Source: Deltaproteobacteria bacterium
Lineage (GTDB): Bacteria > Myxococcota_A > JAADFL01
Assembly: GCA_013152945.1 (NCBI GenBank)
Contig: JAADFL010000158.1
Span: forward strand, 1 to 64,000
DNA length: 64,000 nt
Direction of reading: 5' to 3'
Shown here: in pieces, positions 1-9,211 of the stretch
Position numbering within the stretch: the stretch's first letter is position 1
Layout of the letters: every line of letters starts with the position of its first letter
Notes under the pieces: generated by a model
Databases searched by the model: none
Told to the model about the DNA's origin: nothing
The model's input: the letters and a program-made list of their open reading frames with translations, nothing else
Position numbers and translations under genes: made by a program

Positions 1-163
1 CTCGAATCTCAAATCTGTATGTAGATTTTTATTTTGATTGAGCATGGTGCGAGTGACCAATGTTTGTATGTTAATGGATTTTTTGTTGATGCGAAACTTT
101 ATGAAATAACAGCATTTTTTTGATGCCCTGAAAATCGGGGAGGCTGGGGCTGAAGATGCAAGG
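1..163. other. AT-rich non-coding left edge
   Basis: This is the stretch beyond the 3' end of the leftmost minus-strand gene. It is AT-rich and I see no gene, RNA gene or convincing terminator in it. Confidence 0.5.
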
Positions 164-367
164 TCAACCACCGAAGGCAGGAAGGATGACCTCTATTTCG
201 TCTCCATCAACCAAGACTGCTTGCGCCAGGTCTTGCTTCCTGACAAGTGTTTTATTCAGTTCCACAAGTCCTGCCTCATAAGGTTCGTCTTGACTGCGAA
301 GAAGATCGATAAGCCTTGTCCGGTTAGGGACGGTAAGTATCTCGCCATTTAACATCACCTTTGCCAC
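164..367 (-). CDS. ThiS/MoaD-like ubiquitin-fold sulfur carrier
   Basis: A 67-residue protein ending in Phe-Gly-Gly. The small size, the early MLNGEIL strand and the acidic VDGDEIEVILPAFGG end are the hallmarks of the MoaD/ThiS beta-grasp family, whose C-terminal Gly-Gly is adenylated and thiocarboxylated to deliver sulfur. I chose a GTG start because GGGAGG lies 5 nt upstream; a longer reading frame begins at 409 but has a non-family N-terminus. It is the last gene of the molybdenum hydroxylase operon, so a role in making or sulfurating the molybdopterin cofactor is the natural inference. A generic sulfur-carrier role cannot be excluded, and no E1-like MoeB/ThiF partner is visible here. Confidence 0.75.
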   Translation of the reverse strand: MAKVMLNGEILTVPNRTRLIDLLRSQDEPYEAGLVELNKTLVRKQDLAQAVLVDGDEIEVILPAFGG

Positions 368-468
368 CAGGGCCTCCCAGTCACCTGAATTCCATATCCA
401 TATCAACACATTGTTTTATTGTACCACTTTCTATAATAGCAGACCAAGCCGAATGAGGAAACAGCATC

Positions 469-2844
469 CTATTCGACCAACTTGGGTACCAAGGTCTTTT
501 CGCCCTTTATGGCCCTGAGCACCTCTTCCGCCGTAACAGGAACTTTTTCGAACCTCACTCCTATGGCATCGTACAAGGCATTTAATATTGCCGGGATGGT
601 GGGCATTATAGCTCCCTCGCCGACCTCCTTGGCGCCGAACGGTCCGTTGGGTTCGTTCGTCTCCACTACAACCGTGTTGACACAGGGCATGTCCATTGAT
701 GTAGGAATCTTGTAATCCGCAAGGTTTGCATTCAACACGCGGCCCTTTTCATCGAACTTGACGGCTTCCAGCAATGCCTCGCCCAGGCCCATGCTAAGCG
801 ACCCCTGCATCTGTCCTTCCACTGACGTCTTGTTGATTGCCCTTCCACAATCGTGTGCATCGGTCATTCGGTCCACCGATACCCGGCCGGTTTCCATGTC
901 GACCGAAACCTCCACCACCTGAGCGGAACAGCCATAGGCAGGGGACGTCCCCACTGTGGCGCCCTTGTACTTGCCGCCTAAAGGAGGCGGCTTGTACTTG
1001 CCTGTTCCGACAATGGTTCCCTTTTCGAGAAACGCCAACCTTGAAGCCTCCCTGAAGGTGAGTGGCCCGTCTTTCGGATTGTCGCTCCATCCCCTGTGTT
1101 CCTTGGTATATTTCGTTCTCAAGCCGGCAATATCCAGGTCCCTGCCTTCACGATGCAATATTAATCCGTCTTCTATGGTAAGATCATCGGCCGGGATTCC
1201 AAGGATATTTCCAACAACATCAAGGACTTGGGCTCTTACCGATTCAGCCGCCTCCTTGACCGCGTGGCCGCTCATCAATGTCTGTCGTGATGAGTACGCG
1301 CCAAGATCCACACCGTAATCAGTATCACCGGACAACACCCGTACAGCATCGAGAGGGATACCCAGGGCTTCGGCTGCAATCATTGCCAGGGCCGTGTCAG
1401 AGCCCTGTCCTATCTCTGCCGAAGCCGTCTCAAGCAAGACCGTGCCTCCATCCTCCTGTAACTTGATCTGTGCTGTGGAATGGAATGTGTCGGAACGGTA
1501 TATGGGGTAACCGGCACCGCTCACGAAAAATCCGCAAGACATGCCGATTCCCTTACCCTTCGACAAATTGCCCCTCTTCTCTTTCCAATTCGATCCGTCC
1601 CGGACAGCCTCGATGCATTCTTTCATGCCAAGAGACGACATGTTGAAGTCGTTGCAGGTAACATCCCCTGCCTCCATCATGTTCTTGAGCCTCAATTCCA
1701 TCGGATCCATGTCCAGTTCTTCCGCCAATTCATCCATGAGTCTTTCGAACAAGGCCCTGGCCACTACACCCCCATGCCCTCTCTGGGCCCCGGATGCAGG
1801 CTTGTTGGTAACAGCCCGTATTCCATGGTACCTCATGTTGGGAAGCTTGTACGGACCACCAAGCAATGAACCGGCATAATAGACCGTGGCGATTCCAAAA
1901 CTGGAATAGGCTCCGCCGTCAAGCAAGGCATGGTGATCCAGGTATAACAACCGGCCCTCCTTGTCCGTGCCGATCTCCATTTGGTGCACGAACTTGTGGC
2001 GGCCCCTGGAGTGCAGGAAAACCTGTTCCCTTGAAAATGTCATCTTGACCGGCTTACCTGTCTTCATGGAAAGGAAACAGGCAGCAAGTTCCAGGGTGGA
2101 TGTTCCGGCCTTTGGGCCGAAGCCTCCACCCACGTAAGGTTTCACAACCCTTACCTTGCCTATGGACAGGCCGAGCACCATGGCAACTATTCTTTGCACA
2201 TAATGTACTGATTGAGTCGAGGAATAGAGCGTGAGATTGCCGTGAAGATCGTAGTTTGCAACAACCGCCTGCGGCTCCAGGAAAGCGCCCTCGGTCATTT
2301 CGTTCTCCATTACGCCGTTTTTTACGACCTGAGCCGCCGCCTTGGCCGCTTCCACGTCACCGAATTCCTGGCTCACCTCGGCACTTACATTGCCGGGATA
2401 TTTTTCGTGTATCTGCACGGCACCTTGTTCCAGGGCCTTGCGCGCATCCAATATCACGGGCAATTCTTCGTAATCGATTTCTACGAGTTCGGCTGCTTTC
2501 AACGCTGTTTCCCTGTCAACTGCTGCGACAGCAGCGATTTCATCCCCAAAGTAGAGCACTTTATCCCGGACGAACATTTTTTCATCGTACCTGGCCGGGC
2601 TGACGCCGAACCACACGTCAGGCGCATCATCTGCAGTGACCACCGCCTCGACGCCCGGCAGTGCCCCGGCCTTTGTAACATCGATTTTATTTATCCTGGC
2701 ATGACCAACCGGACTCTGGACCAATGCGCCGTACAACATGCCCGGTAATTTTATATCGTCCGTGTACACGGCTTGACCCGTTACCTTTGCAGCGGCATCC
2801 AACCTGGGAGGCCTCGTGGAAAGCACCCTGAATCGATTTTCCAT
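469..2844 (-). CDS. Molybdopterin-binding subunit, xanthine dehydrogenase family hydroxylase
   Basis: The 791-residue large subunit of a molybdenum hydroxylase, the family that hydroxylates aldehydes, purines or aromatic acyl-CoAs with water. The N-terminus has the a/b hammerhead pattern (AKVTGQAVYTDDIKLPGML). A GGGFGPK loop contacts molybdopterin, and a C-terminal GAKEVGEG carries the probable catalytic glutamate. The active-site arginine motif reads GAQRGHGG rather than the AFRGFG of xanthine dehydrogenases, so substrate cannot be assigned. Length is normal for a CoxL/HcrA-type separate subunit. It starts two bases after the stop of the iron-sulfur gene, so the two are surely co-transcribed. 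No XdhC/CoxF maturation gene is in the operon. Confidence 0.92.
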   Translation of the reverse strand: MENRFRVLSTRPPRLDAAAKVTGQAVYTDDIKLPGMLYGALVQSPVGHARINKIDVTKAGALPGVEAVVTADDAPDVWFGVSPARYDEKMFVRDKVLYFGDEIAAVAAVDRETALKAAELVEIDYEELPVILDARKALEQGAVQIHEKYPGNVSAEVSQEFGDVEAAKAAAQVVKNGVMENEMTEGAFLEPQAVVANYDLHGNLTLYSSTQSVHYVQRIVAMVLGLSIGKVRVVKPYVGGGFGPKAGTSTLELAACFLSMKTGKPVKMTFSREQVFLHSRGRHKFVHQMEIGTDKEGRLLYLDHHALLDGGAYSSFGIATVYYAGSLLGGPYKLPNMRYHGIRAVTNKPASGAQRGHGGVVARALFERLMDELAEELDMDPMELRLKNMMEAGDVTCNDFNMSSLGMKECIEAVRDGSNWKEKRGNLSKGKGIGMSCGFFVSGAGYPIYRSDTFHSTAQIKLQEDGGTVLLETASAEIGQGSDTALAMIAAEALGIPLDAVRVLSGDTDYGVDLGAYSSRQTLMSGHAVKEAAESVRAQVLDVVGNILGIPADDLTIEDGLILHREGRDLDIAGLRTKYTKEHRGWSDNPKDGPLTFREASRLAFLEKGTIVGTGKYKPPPLGGKYKGATVGTSPAYGCSAQVVEVSVDMETGRVSVDRMTDAHDCGRAINKTSVEGQMQGSLSMGLGEALLEAVKFDEKGRVLNANLADYKIPTSMDMPCVNTVVVETNEPNGPFGAKEVGEGAIMPTIPAILNALYDAIGVRFEKVPVTAEEVLRAIKGEKTLVPKLVE

Positions 2845-2846
2845 TG

Positions 2847-3356
2847 TTATGCCCTCCTCTTGTCCGCAGTGTTCCCGGTCTTACCCGTGCCCATCTTTTC
2901 GGCAGCGTCAAGAACAGCCTCCACTATTTTCTGGTATCCCGTGCAACGGCAAAGGTTGCCGGAAAGGGCTTGTCTCACCTCTTCTTCCGTAGGCTTTGGA
3001 TTGCTTTGGAGCAGGCTGACGGCGGAAATGACCATTCCGGGCGTACAGAAACCGCACTGTATCGCGCCCAAGTCCACGAAGGATTGCTGGACAGGATGAA
3101 GTCGGTCGTGATCCGCCGCCACGCCCTCGATGGTAGTGACTTCCCTCCCATTTGCCTGTAAAGCCAGAACCAGGCACGAATTTACAGGCTGGCCGTCAAG
3201 AAGGACCGTACATGCGCCGCAATCGCCTTCTCCGCATCCATGCTTGGTTCCAGTCAGTCCCAGGTCTTCCCTAAGTACATCCAGCAATGTTTCGGTCGGT
3301 TCAACTGCGATTTGGCGTTGAACCCTGTTTACGGTCAGTTCCAGCAATTTTTTCAA
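2847..3356 (-). CDS. [2Fe-2S] subunit of molybdenum hydroxylase
   Basis: A 169-residue electron-transfer subunit carrying two [2Fe-2S] clusters. The N-terminal plant-ferredoxin domain has CGEGDCGAC followed by a fourth Cys in VNSC; the C-terminal helical domain has CGFC and CRC. This is the CoxS/HcrC/XdhC-small-subunit architecture and usual length. It passes electrons from the molybdenum centre to the FAD subunit. Its start codon overlaps the stop of the FAD-subunit gene (ATGA-type), and the large-subunit gene follows at once. Family assignment is secure, substrate is unknown. Confidence 0.95.
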   Translation of the reverse strand: MKKLLELTVNRVQRQIAVEPTETLLDVLREDLGLTGTKHGCGEGDCGACTVLLDGQPVNSCLVLALQANGREVTTIEGVAADHDRLHPVQQSFVDLGAIQCGFCTPGMVISAVSLLQSNPKPTEEEVRQALSGNLCRCTGYQKIVEAVLDAAEKMGTGKTGNTADKRRA

Positions 3357-4234
3357 AATTCGCCTCCCCGGGCTCTTTCAAAAGCAGAACGTAGTGCGCG
3401 CATAGTCAAACTCTGTACGAGCCATTTTCTGAATTGGGAAGTTCCTCTGAAATCGTCTATGGGCTTGCTATCTTCGATTGCAGCAATGGCGGCCTTCTTG
3501 AAAGTCTCCGGGCCGGGTGATTTTCCAATAAGCTGTGAGACCGCCTTTGGCGCAGTCAGGGGAACAGGTCCTACAGCACCGAGGCACAACGACGCATCCT
3601 TGATTTTGCCGTCCAAAGATTCGAGCGTGATCCTGGCAGTCACCGATGTTACGGTGATCTCCGCCGATTTCCTGTTGGTCATTGTAACAAAGGCTGTTCC
3701 GGTATTCGGCGGTAACCGGGGGAACCTTATGGCCCGCAACAGGTCGCTCGACCTCATCACGGTCTTGCCCGGCCCGAGGAAAAACTTATGGCTGGGAACC
3801 GTCTTGCTCCTATCCTTGCCTATCAGTTCCATTATTCCACCCGCAACTATTGCGGGCGGCGCCGTGTCCGCAGCCGGCCTGGCATTGCAAAGGTTGCCCC
3901 CAAAGGTCGCCCTGTTCCTAACCTGAGGTGTTCCCATCCTGGATGCAGCTTCCTTGAGCGCAGCCAGCCTTGTTTTAACTTCGCTGCTTTTTGCTATTGC
4001 GCTCATTGTTGTCAATGGGCCAATTATCATTTCACCCGCTTCCACCCTGATGCCTTGAAGCTCGCCGATTCTGGCAAGTGAAACAACCAGCGTTGGTTTC
4101 TTCTTACCAAGGTCGATGTCTCTAATCAGGTCCGTTCCTCCGGCAATGGGAATTGCACCATCATTTTCGAACAAGGCATCCAATGCCTCGTCCAGGGTTT
4201 CGGGTTCCAGGAAATCGAAGTTGGCTGCCAGCAT
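3353..4234 (-). CDS. FAD-binding subunit of molybdenum hydroxylase
   Basis: A 293-residue CoxM/HcrB-type FAD subunit. AGGTDL near the N-terminus and TFGGNLCNARPAADTAPP in the middle are the FAD pyrophosphate-binding motifs of this family. The ATG chosen has AAGGAG 7 nt upstream and gives the typical MLxxFxxxxPxTLDEAL start; an upstream ATG at 4291 adds a non-homologous extension. The roughly 40-residue, four-cysteine [4Fe-4S] insertion that marks 4-hydroxybenzoyl-CoA reductase beta subunits is absent. It is the first gene of the FAD / 2Fe-2S / molybdopterin / sulfur-carrier operon. Confidence 0.93.
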   Translation of the reverse strand: MLAANFDFLEPETLDEALDALFENDGAIPIAGGTDLIRDIDLGKKKPTLVVSLARIGELQGIRVEAGEMIIGPLTTMSAIAKSSEVKTRLAALKEAASRMGTPQVRNRATFGGNLCNARPAADTAPPAIVAGGIMELIGKDRSKTVPSHKFFLGPGKTVMRSSDLLRAIRFPRLPPNTGTAFVTMTNRKSAEITVTSVTARITLESLDGKIKDASLCLGAVGPVPLTAPKAVSQLIGKSPGPETFKKAAIAAIEDSKPIDDFRGTSQFRKWLVQSLTMRALRSAFERARGGEF

Positions 4235-4353
4235 TTCAATATCTCCTTGTTCCGATGCACGATGAGAGCATATATCTTTTTCAGGTGTCAAGGCGTGATA
4301 TCGGAGCGCTTCGGGCTGGCAATTTTAAAATCAGAGGGCCAAATTGACGCCGA

Positions 4354-6318
4354 TTAGGATCCTTTTCGATATTTCCGGCCGAGAGTTCGTCCGGTGTAAC
4401 TGGACCGTTTTTTCTCTAGCCTTGCAGCAAGCATGAAAAAAGCCGCAACAAGCAAAGTCCAAGATACCTGACCCTGACCGGACACGCTGCAACCGGAATC
4501 CCTATTTGAGCCGGTCTTGCCTGTGTCGGTGTTGCTGTCCGTATCCAGATCCGTGTCACTGTCCGTATCAGCATCGGTATCTGCGTCTCCCGCAGGATAG
4601 CCGCCTACGGGCATGTGAGTCCGTGCATTGGGTGAAAGGTGCACATCCCCGGGGACGGTTCGCTCCATGAACCTGCCGATCCAGTAAGTTGCGAGCAGGT
4701 CACCGCCAGGGTTGAGCAGGCGGCCGTTTCCGCCCCCGTTCACCACGAATGGATGGGACCTGGAGTCGAAATTACTCGGCGGCCTGATGCGTGGATCCAG
4801 TGCCTCGCTTGCAAACCACTCTCCGTTTGCATTTTTGCCTATGAGATCAAGCTCTGTCTTCCCGTCCACTGCAATACAGTGCCTGGCTGCGATCTCTTGT
4901 TCGTCGCAGTTGATCCTCTTGTCGTTCCAGTAAGGTCCAAGCGAAAAGCCTTCCAGTAGATGGGCGGTGGCATCTATCAATTCTTGGGTCGTACCCTTGT
5001 CGGTAGAGGTCATGTACAGCATGTTCCACAAGGGTTGCTTTGCCTTGCCGGCCGTGAAGACCTCGCCTTTCTTGTTCCACCAGCCCTTTTCGAGGTATTG
5101 CCGCAGCACATTGCTCACCTCGGGGTCCTTTTCCACGAATAGTGATATCCACAGGGCCACGCCGACCATGTCCGGGTCGTCGATGTTCGTTTTCATTCCC
5201 ATGTACACGTAATCGATGACATTTCTGTCATTGAGAACCTTGTCTAGAAATCCACGGTCGTGCAGGAGATCCTTGTACAGGTACTCTTCTATCACCGGGT
5301 CGCCTGTAACATGAAAGAGTGCTTCAAATACGCCAATCGTGAGCAGCAGGTTGAACCTGTTGAAGCTGGTCTCCATGTACCAGGACTCGAGCGACGCCGG
5401 GTTTAGATCGTGATACTTGGTGGGCCTGCCGTCTGCATCCATTATGATCAGGTCATACATGCCCGGTTTTCCACTGAGCTGGCCCGACTCGATCCACTTA
5501 CCAATGTCACGCTTGGTCATCAGGGATGCCGCCACTTCCTCTGCGTCCTGAACAAGCTCGCTCACCAGGGACCGGCTTATATCCGGGTCGTCCTTCATTG
5601 CCTCGTACAGCACGACCATTGCGAACATCTGGCCTATGAGCTGGTCCTTTGAACAACTGTCGATCCATTCCCACCCGCCTTCGGGCAATGCGCCATTCGA
5701 GTTGTCGGCCCGCAGCACTCCGTTGTTCTTGGGCTCGGGCAAGGGGTTGCCATTCTTGTCGAACAGGGGCACCACATCTTCCTGGTTCATGGGAATTTCA
5801 GGGGCGCCCGGTTCGTCGCTGTTGAGCTTTCTGATGCCCCGGGCAACCACACCGTGGCCGCCGGTCACCACGTAGAAAACGTGGCAGGCCTTGGCCGCCC
5901 TTATGAGTCTTTCCCTGGCCTTTTTGATAACTTTCTCTGGAGCGCCGTCCCTTTTCAGTACCATGTACTCGAAGGCAGTACCAGCCATGGCAACACCACC
6001 AAAGAAACCCAGGTCTCCGAATTCACCGTACATGGATATCAAGTCGTACGGATGCACACCTGTGACTGCCTCAAAGTCTTCCGATTCTTCCTGGGCCAAG
6101 AACTCTTCTATTTTCTTGCGGGCTTCCATGTCCTTGACGTGGACGTCCAGGGACCAGCCGAACGGCCGGGCGTTCAAGGTATAAAACTGCCGGCTGTGGC
6201 GGGCCATATCAGCGTCAAGGCCGGGATACTTGCCCCTTGGAAAAATAGGCTCTGCACGAGCCTCGACACCTGCAGTGAATGTATAGATCAATAGTAACAA
6301 ACCGACTTTGCCGCGCAT
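4354..6318 (-). CDS. Secreted protein with MYXO-CTERM-type C-terminal tail
   Basis: A 654-residue exported protein of unknown function. Residues 1-22 form a signal peptide (MRGKVGLLLLIYTFTAGVEARA). The body, about 30-570, is rich in helices, with repeated Trp/Phe/Tyr-rich segments suggestive of an alpha/alpha-barrel or toroid fold, though I recognise no catalytic motif. After residue 580 comes an Asp-Thr/Asp-Ser repeat linker, then GCSVSGQ, a hydrophobic helix and a basic tail: the layout of MYXO-CTERM sorting signals, in which the cysteine is processed and anchored at the surface. AAAGGGG lies a few bases before the start. It is upstream of, and co-directional with, the molybdenum hydroxylase operon, but with a gap over 100 nt, so linkage is uncertain. 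Confidence 0.8.
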   Translation of the reverse strand: MRGKVGLLLLIYTFTAGVEARAEPIFPRGKYPGLDADMARHSRQFYTLNARPFGWSLDVHVKDMEARKKIEEFLAQEESEDFEAVTGVHPYDLISMYGEFGDLGFFGGVAMAGTAFEYMVLKRDGAPEKVIKKARERLIRAAKACHVFYVVTGGHGVVARGIRKLNSDEPGAPEIPMNQEDVVPLFDKNGNPLPEPKNNGVLRADNSNGALPEGGWEWIDSCSKDQLIGQMFAMVVLYEAMKDDPDISRSLVSELVQDAEEVAASLMTKRDIGKWIESGQLSGKPGMYDLIIMDADGRPTKYHDLNPASLESWYMETSFNRFNLLLTIGVFEALFHVTGDPVIEEYLYKDLLHDRGFLDKVLNDRNVIDYVYMGMKTNIDDPDMVGVALWISLFVEKDPEVSNVLRQYLEKGWWNKKGEVFTAGKAKQPLWNMLYMTSTDKGTTQELIDATAHLLEGFSLGPYWNDKRINCDEQEIAARHCIAVDGKTELDLIGKNANGEWFASEALDPRIRPPSNFDSRSHPFVVNGGGNGRLLNPGGDLLATYWIGRFMERTVPGDVHLSPNARTHMPVGGYPAGDADTDADTDSDTDLDTDSNTDTGKTGSNRDSGCSVSGQGQVSWTLLVAAFFMLAARLEKKRSSYTGRTLGRKYRKGS

Positions 6319-6355
6319 GCCGTCAACCCCTTTACGATCGTTGAAGCCTTGTCTC

Positions 6356-6384
6356 CTTGTACATTAGAGTTACTTTGTTGGCAA
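6356..6384 (-). promoter_or_regulatory. Candidate sigma-70 promoter for the MYXO-CTERM-type protein
   Basis: On the minus strand TTGCCA (-35) is followed after 17 nt by TACAAG (-10), about 40 nt upstream of the start codon. Match by eye only. Confidence 0.4.
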
Positions 6385-6553
6385 ATTCCCCTGGCCGGGA
6401 GAACGTGTCCCCTTATTGTTCGAGGCCCATGGATCGAGCAAAAAATTATAATCCTGCAACTGTCAGGTTGACCGATGGCGCCTGAATGCAAACAGAGCGA
6501 TAATTACGGGAGAAGAAAGGAACCGGGACAGGCGAATCACACGGAGGGACCTG

Positions 6554-7423
6554 GTGAAAGCAGGAATAAAGGCTTTAATCAACTGGTACACAAAGAAGAG
6601 GCCCCTGTCCGACGATGACGGCCAGGCCGCAGTCGAATCCGCACTCGTTTTACCGCTCATGACATTTCTGGTGCTTGGCACCATACAGATGACCATGATG
6701 CAACAGGCCAGGATAATGAACGAGTACGCGGCATTCCAGGCATGCCGGGCCGGTATAGTGTGGAACGCGGACCGGGACAAGATGCGAAAGGCGGCTACGG
6801 TCGCCTTGCTGCCGACCCTGGCCAATACGAGTGATGCCGTCCACCTTGCAAAAACATGGGCCATGTTCGAGGCTGCAGGCACGCTTGGAGATGCGCTTTC
6901 CAAGCTGCTTGGCTTTCTGCCCGGCGGCATTTCTAATGCTGTAAAAATAGTTGATGTAGACATCATGCACCCGACCAAGCAGGAGTTCGACAGCGCTGGG
7001 CCCCTTCCCGGCGGCAAGGAACTGGACTTCGACAAAGTAGACGACGACAAGGCAAGAGACGCAAACAGGCTGCAGATAAGGGTTACTTACCTTTACTGGA
7101 TGAAGATACCGTTCGCCAACTGGATAATTCACGATGCATGGATGGCCACTAGGGCGGGTATACGATACTCCGGGCCTGTGGATAAACCCATGAGCAGGCC
7201 GGATCCGAACCATTGGTACAATCCTTCAGGAGGCAGGAACAGGAATGCTACATATGCTGCGGCCCTTGCAAAAGAGGCCATGAGCAAGGACTGGGAGAGA
7301 TTGGCAAGGATGACCGCAATAGCATTGCTGGCCACAAAGGCAGGCGTTTACCTGATTCCTTTGGAAAGCACTTATTCCATGAGGATGCAATCAAACGTTT
7401 ACAGGGATAACTTGCAGTACTGA
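6554..7423 (+). CDS. TadE-like pseudopilin (first)
   Basis: A 289-residue TadE-family protein, a minor pseudopilin needed for Flp/Tad pilus assembly. Residues 22-28 read DGQAAVE: cleavage after Gly23 leaves Glu at +5, as in prepilins, followed by a hydrophobic helix (SALVLPLMTFLVLGTI). The rest is a larger periplasmic domain than in classical TadE (about 190 residues). The start is GTG with GGAGGG 5 nt upstream. It is the first gene of the plus-strand Tad locus. A perfect TATAAT occurs at 6447-6452, but I find no convincing -35 element with it. Confidence 0.85.
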   Translation: MKAGIKALINWYTKKRPLSDDDGQAAVESALVLPLMTFLVLGTIQMTMMQQARIMNEYAAFQACRAGIVWNADRDKMRKAATVALLPTLANTSDAVHLAKTWAMFEAAGTLGDALSKLLGFLPGGISNAVKIVDVDIMHPTKQEFDSAGPLPGGKELDFDKVDDDKARDANRLQIRVTYLYWMKIPFANWIIHDAWMATRAGIRYSGPVDKPMSRPDPNHWYNPSGGRNRNATYAAALAKEAMSKDWERLARMTAIALLATKAGVYLIPLESTYSMRMQSNVYRDNLQY

Positions 7424-7491
7424 AGAAAAAAGGGAGTTGGATTGTTACTCGGATTGCATGAACCATCGGGCACAGGGAAGACCCGGATGCC

Positions 7492-9177
7492 ATGAATAAG
7501 GCGGCAAGACTCAAGAGGAGCCTGCGAAAACGCAACAAGGGCCAGGCCATGGTGCTTGCTGCGGTAAGCATGCTGATCCTGGCTCTCGGCATACTCGTGA
7601 CGGTGAACCTTGGCCATGCTGTTCACCAGAGGATCAGGCTGCAGAATGCCGCAGATGCGGGTGCGTACTCGCTTGCAGCAATGGAGGCAAGGACTTTCAA
7701 TTACTTTGCCTTCACTAACAGGGCACAGGTGGTGAACTACAATGCCATGATGACATTGAACGCATACATCGCACTGCTGACAAGGGCGGAATCGATGTTC
7801 GGTGTTGCGTCCGACAACATGTACTACATACACACTTATTTATGTTGGTTGTGCAGGGTCGGATGCAAGCCTCCCATAACTACGTTCGGTTGCTGGGCCT
7901 GCCCGTTGAAGAGTGTCGTTGCCGGACTGGGAAATGCTGCCAGGGCTGTTGCAAACGGGTTTGGAGCCATGTTGAACGTGGCGGATCCCGCCCTGGCCAT
8001 GCTTGTCTCTTTGTCCTCCATGGCAAACTATGTGGGTACGTTCACTTCCCAGTACGTCATGGGATCGGCGGTCTTGAGCCACATAGCAGACTCCATGAAG
8101 AGCATAACGAGCAAGGACAGCGAGGAAGTGGATTTCAATGCGTTCCAGATGCTGGTCGGTGCATATAACTACAACGAATACAAAAAGGCCTTTGACCCGG
8201 CAGTGGGCTCCCCTCCGGCCTGGCCGAGAGGCTGGACCCCGCCGGCAAGCGATTCGAATGTGAAAAAAGCAAAGAGGGTCATGGCGGAAATTGTCAATGC
8301 CACGCGGTATCCTGCAAACCACCTGACATGGCAGACCATTCCGGGTTTCGCCTTCTCTGCTTCATGGATAGGCGGCCAGACAAAGCTTATAGACGAGGCA
8401 AAGTTCAATCCGTCCACGGACTTGAGAGGAAAGTACATCGGCCCCGGCCCGGGCTGGGGGGTAAGGGACACCAGGACAAAGGCCCAGGATGAATCCAAGC
8501 TGAGTCCCGGAGATACGCTGGCAAGCGACTCGTGGTACAGGTTTTCCCTCCCTGCGCCGGGCGGTTTCAATGCAGGAACCATGTATTCCCTGTACGTGGT
8601 TGCGAGTCACGATAAGAACAAGAGGAGACATCTTAGGTGGAAGGCACACACGTTCAACCAGGCAGCTTGTAACTATACCTACGGCATGATACAGGTCGGT
8701 CATTTCGGGCTTGCAAAAGACCCGCATCCAAAGGCAGGTTCGAATGACGATATAGATACGCGCCATGCATTCCAGGGCATAACGCCCTTCATGAAGTTCG
8801 CTGCACTGGCCGATGCAAAGCAGGACTTTCACCAGCCGAGTGCGTACGTGATGCTGAACAAGAAGCCGGAAAAGCTGAAGAGGATCTTTACAAAGAAATT
8901 TAACTACAGGACAGGCGCAGGCTCTTCAACCAAGGTGGACATGAACATAGGAAGGAAAGGACTCATGGGTACGGGCGCTTTCAAGGGCTTGACGTCCCTG
9001 TCCAGGGCCATGGCGTACTACCACAGGCCGGGTGACTGGCAGGAACAGCCCAATTTTTTCAACCCGTTCTGGCGGGCAAAGCTGGCGCCGCTAGCAACAG
9101 ACAAGGAACTGGCCGGGCTCTTGGGCTCGGTTCCGGGCCTGGGAAACCTGCTGAAAGACAACCTATTGCTCCATTGA
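7492..9177 (+). CDS. TadG-like Flp pilus assembly protein
   Basis: A 561-residue membrane-anchored protein. Near the N-terminus KGQAMVLAAVSMLILALGIL is a TadG-type N-terminal helix that follows a Gly-Gln junction but lacks Glu at +5, as is usual for TadG. It is followed by the conserved RLQNAADAGAYSLA segment of TadG/TadE-like proteins. The long C-terminal part is presumably periplasmic; no von Willebrand domain is evident, unlike some TadG proteins. It lies 68 nt after the first TadE-like gene and 34 nt before the second, so probably one transcript. Confidence 0.85.
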   Translation: MNKAARLKRSLRKRNKGQAMVLAAVSMLILALGILVTVNLGHAVHQRIRLQNAADAGAYSLAAMEARTFNYFAFTNRAQVVNYNAMMTLNAYIALLTRAESMFGVASDNMYYIHTYLCWLCRVGCKPPITTFGCWACPLKSVVAGLGNAARAVANGFGAMLNVADPALAMLVSLSSMANYVGTFTSQYVMGSAVLSHIADSMKSITSKDSEEVDFNAFQMLVGAYNYNEYKKAFDPAVGSPPAWPRGWTPPASDSNVKKAKRVMAEIVNATRYPANHLTWQTIPGFAFSASWIGGQTKLIDEAKFNPSTDLRGKYIGPGPGWGVRDTRTKAQDESKLSPGDTLASDSWYRFSLPAPGGFNAGTMYSLYVVASHDKNKRRHLRWKAHTFNQAACNYTYGMIQVGHFGLAKDPHPKAGSNDDIDTRHAFQGITPFMKFAALADAKQDFHQPSAYVMLNKKPEKLKRIFTKKFNYRTGAGSSTKVDMNIGRKGLMGTGAFKGLTSLSRAMAYYHRPGDWQEQPNFFNPFWRAKLAPLATDKELAGLLGSVPGLGNLLKDNLLLH

Positions 9178-9211
9178 CGGGAAACGGCATGAAAGTGACG
9201 AGAGAAAGAAA

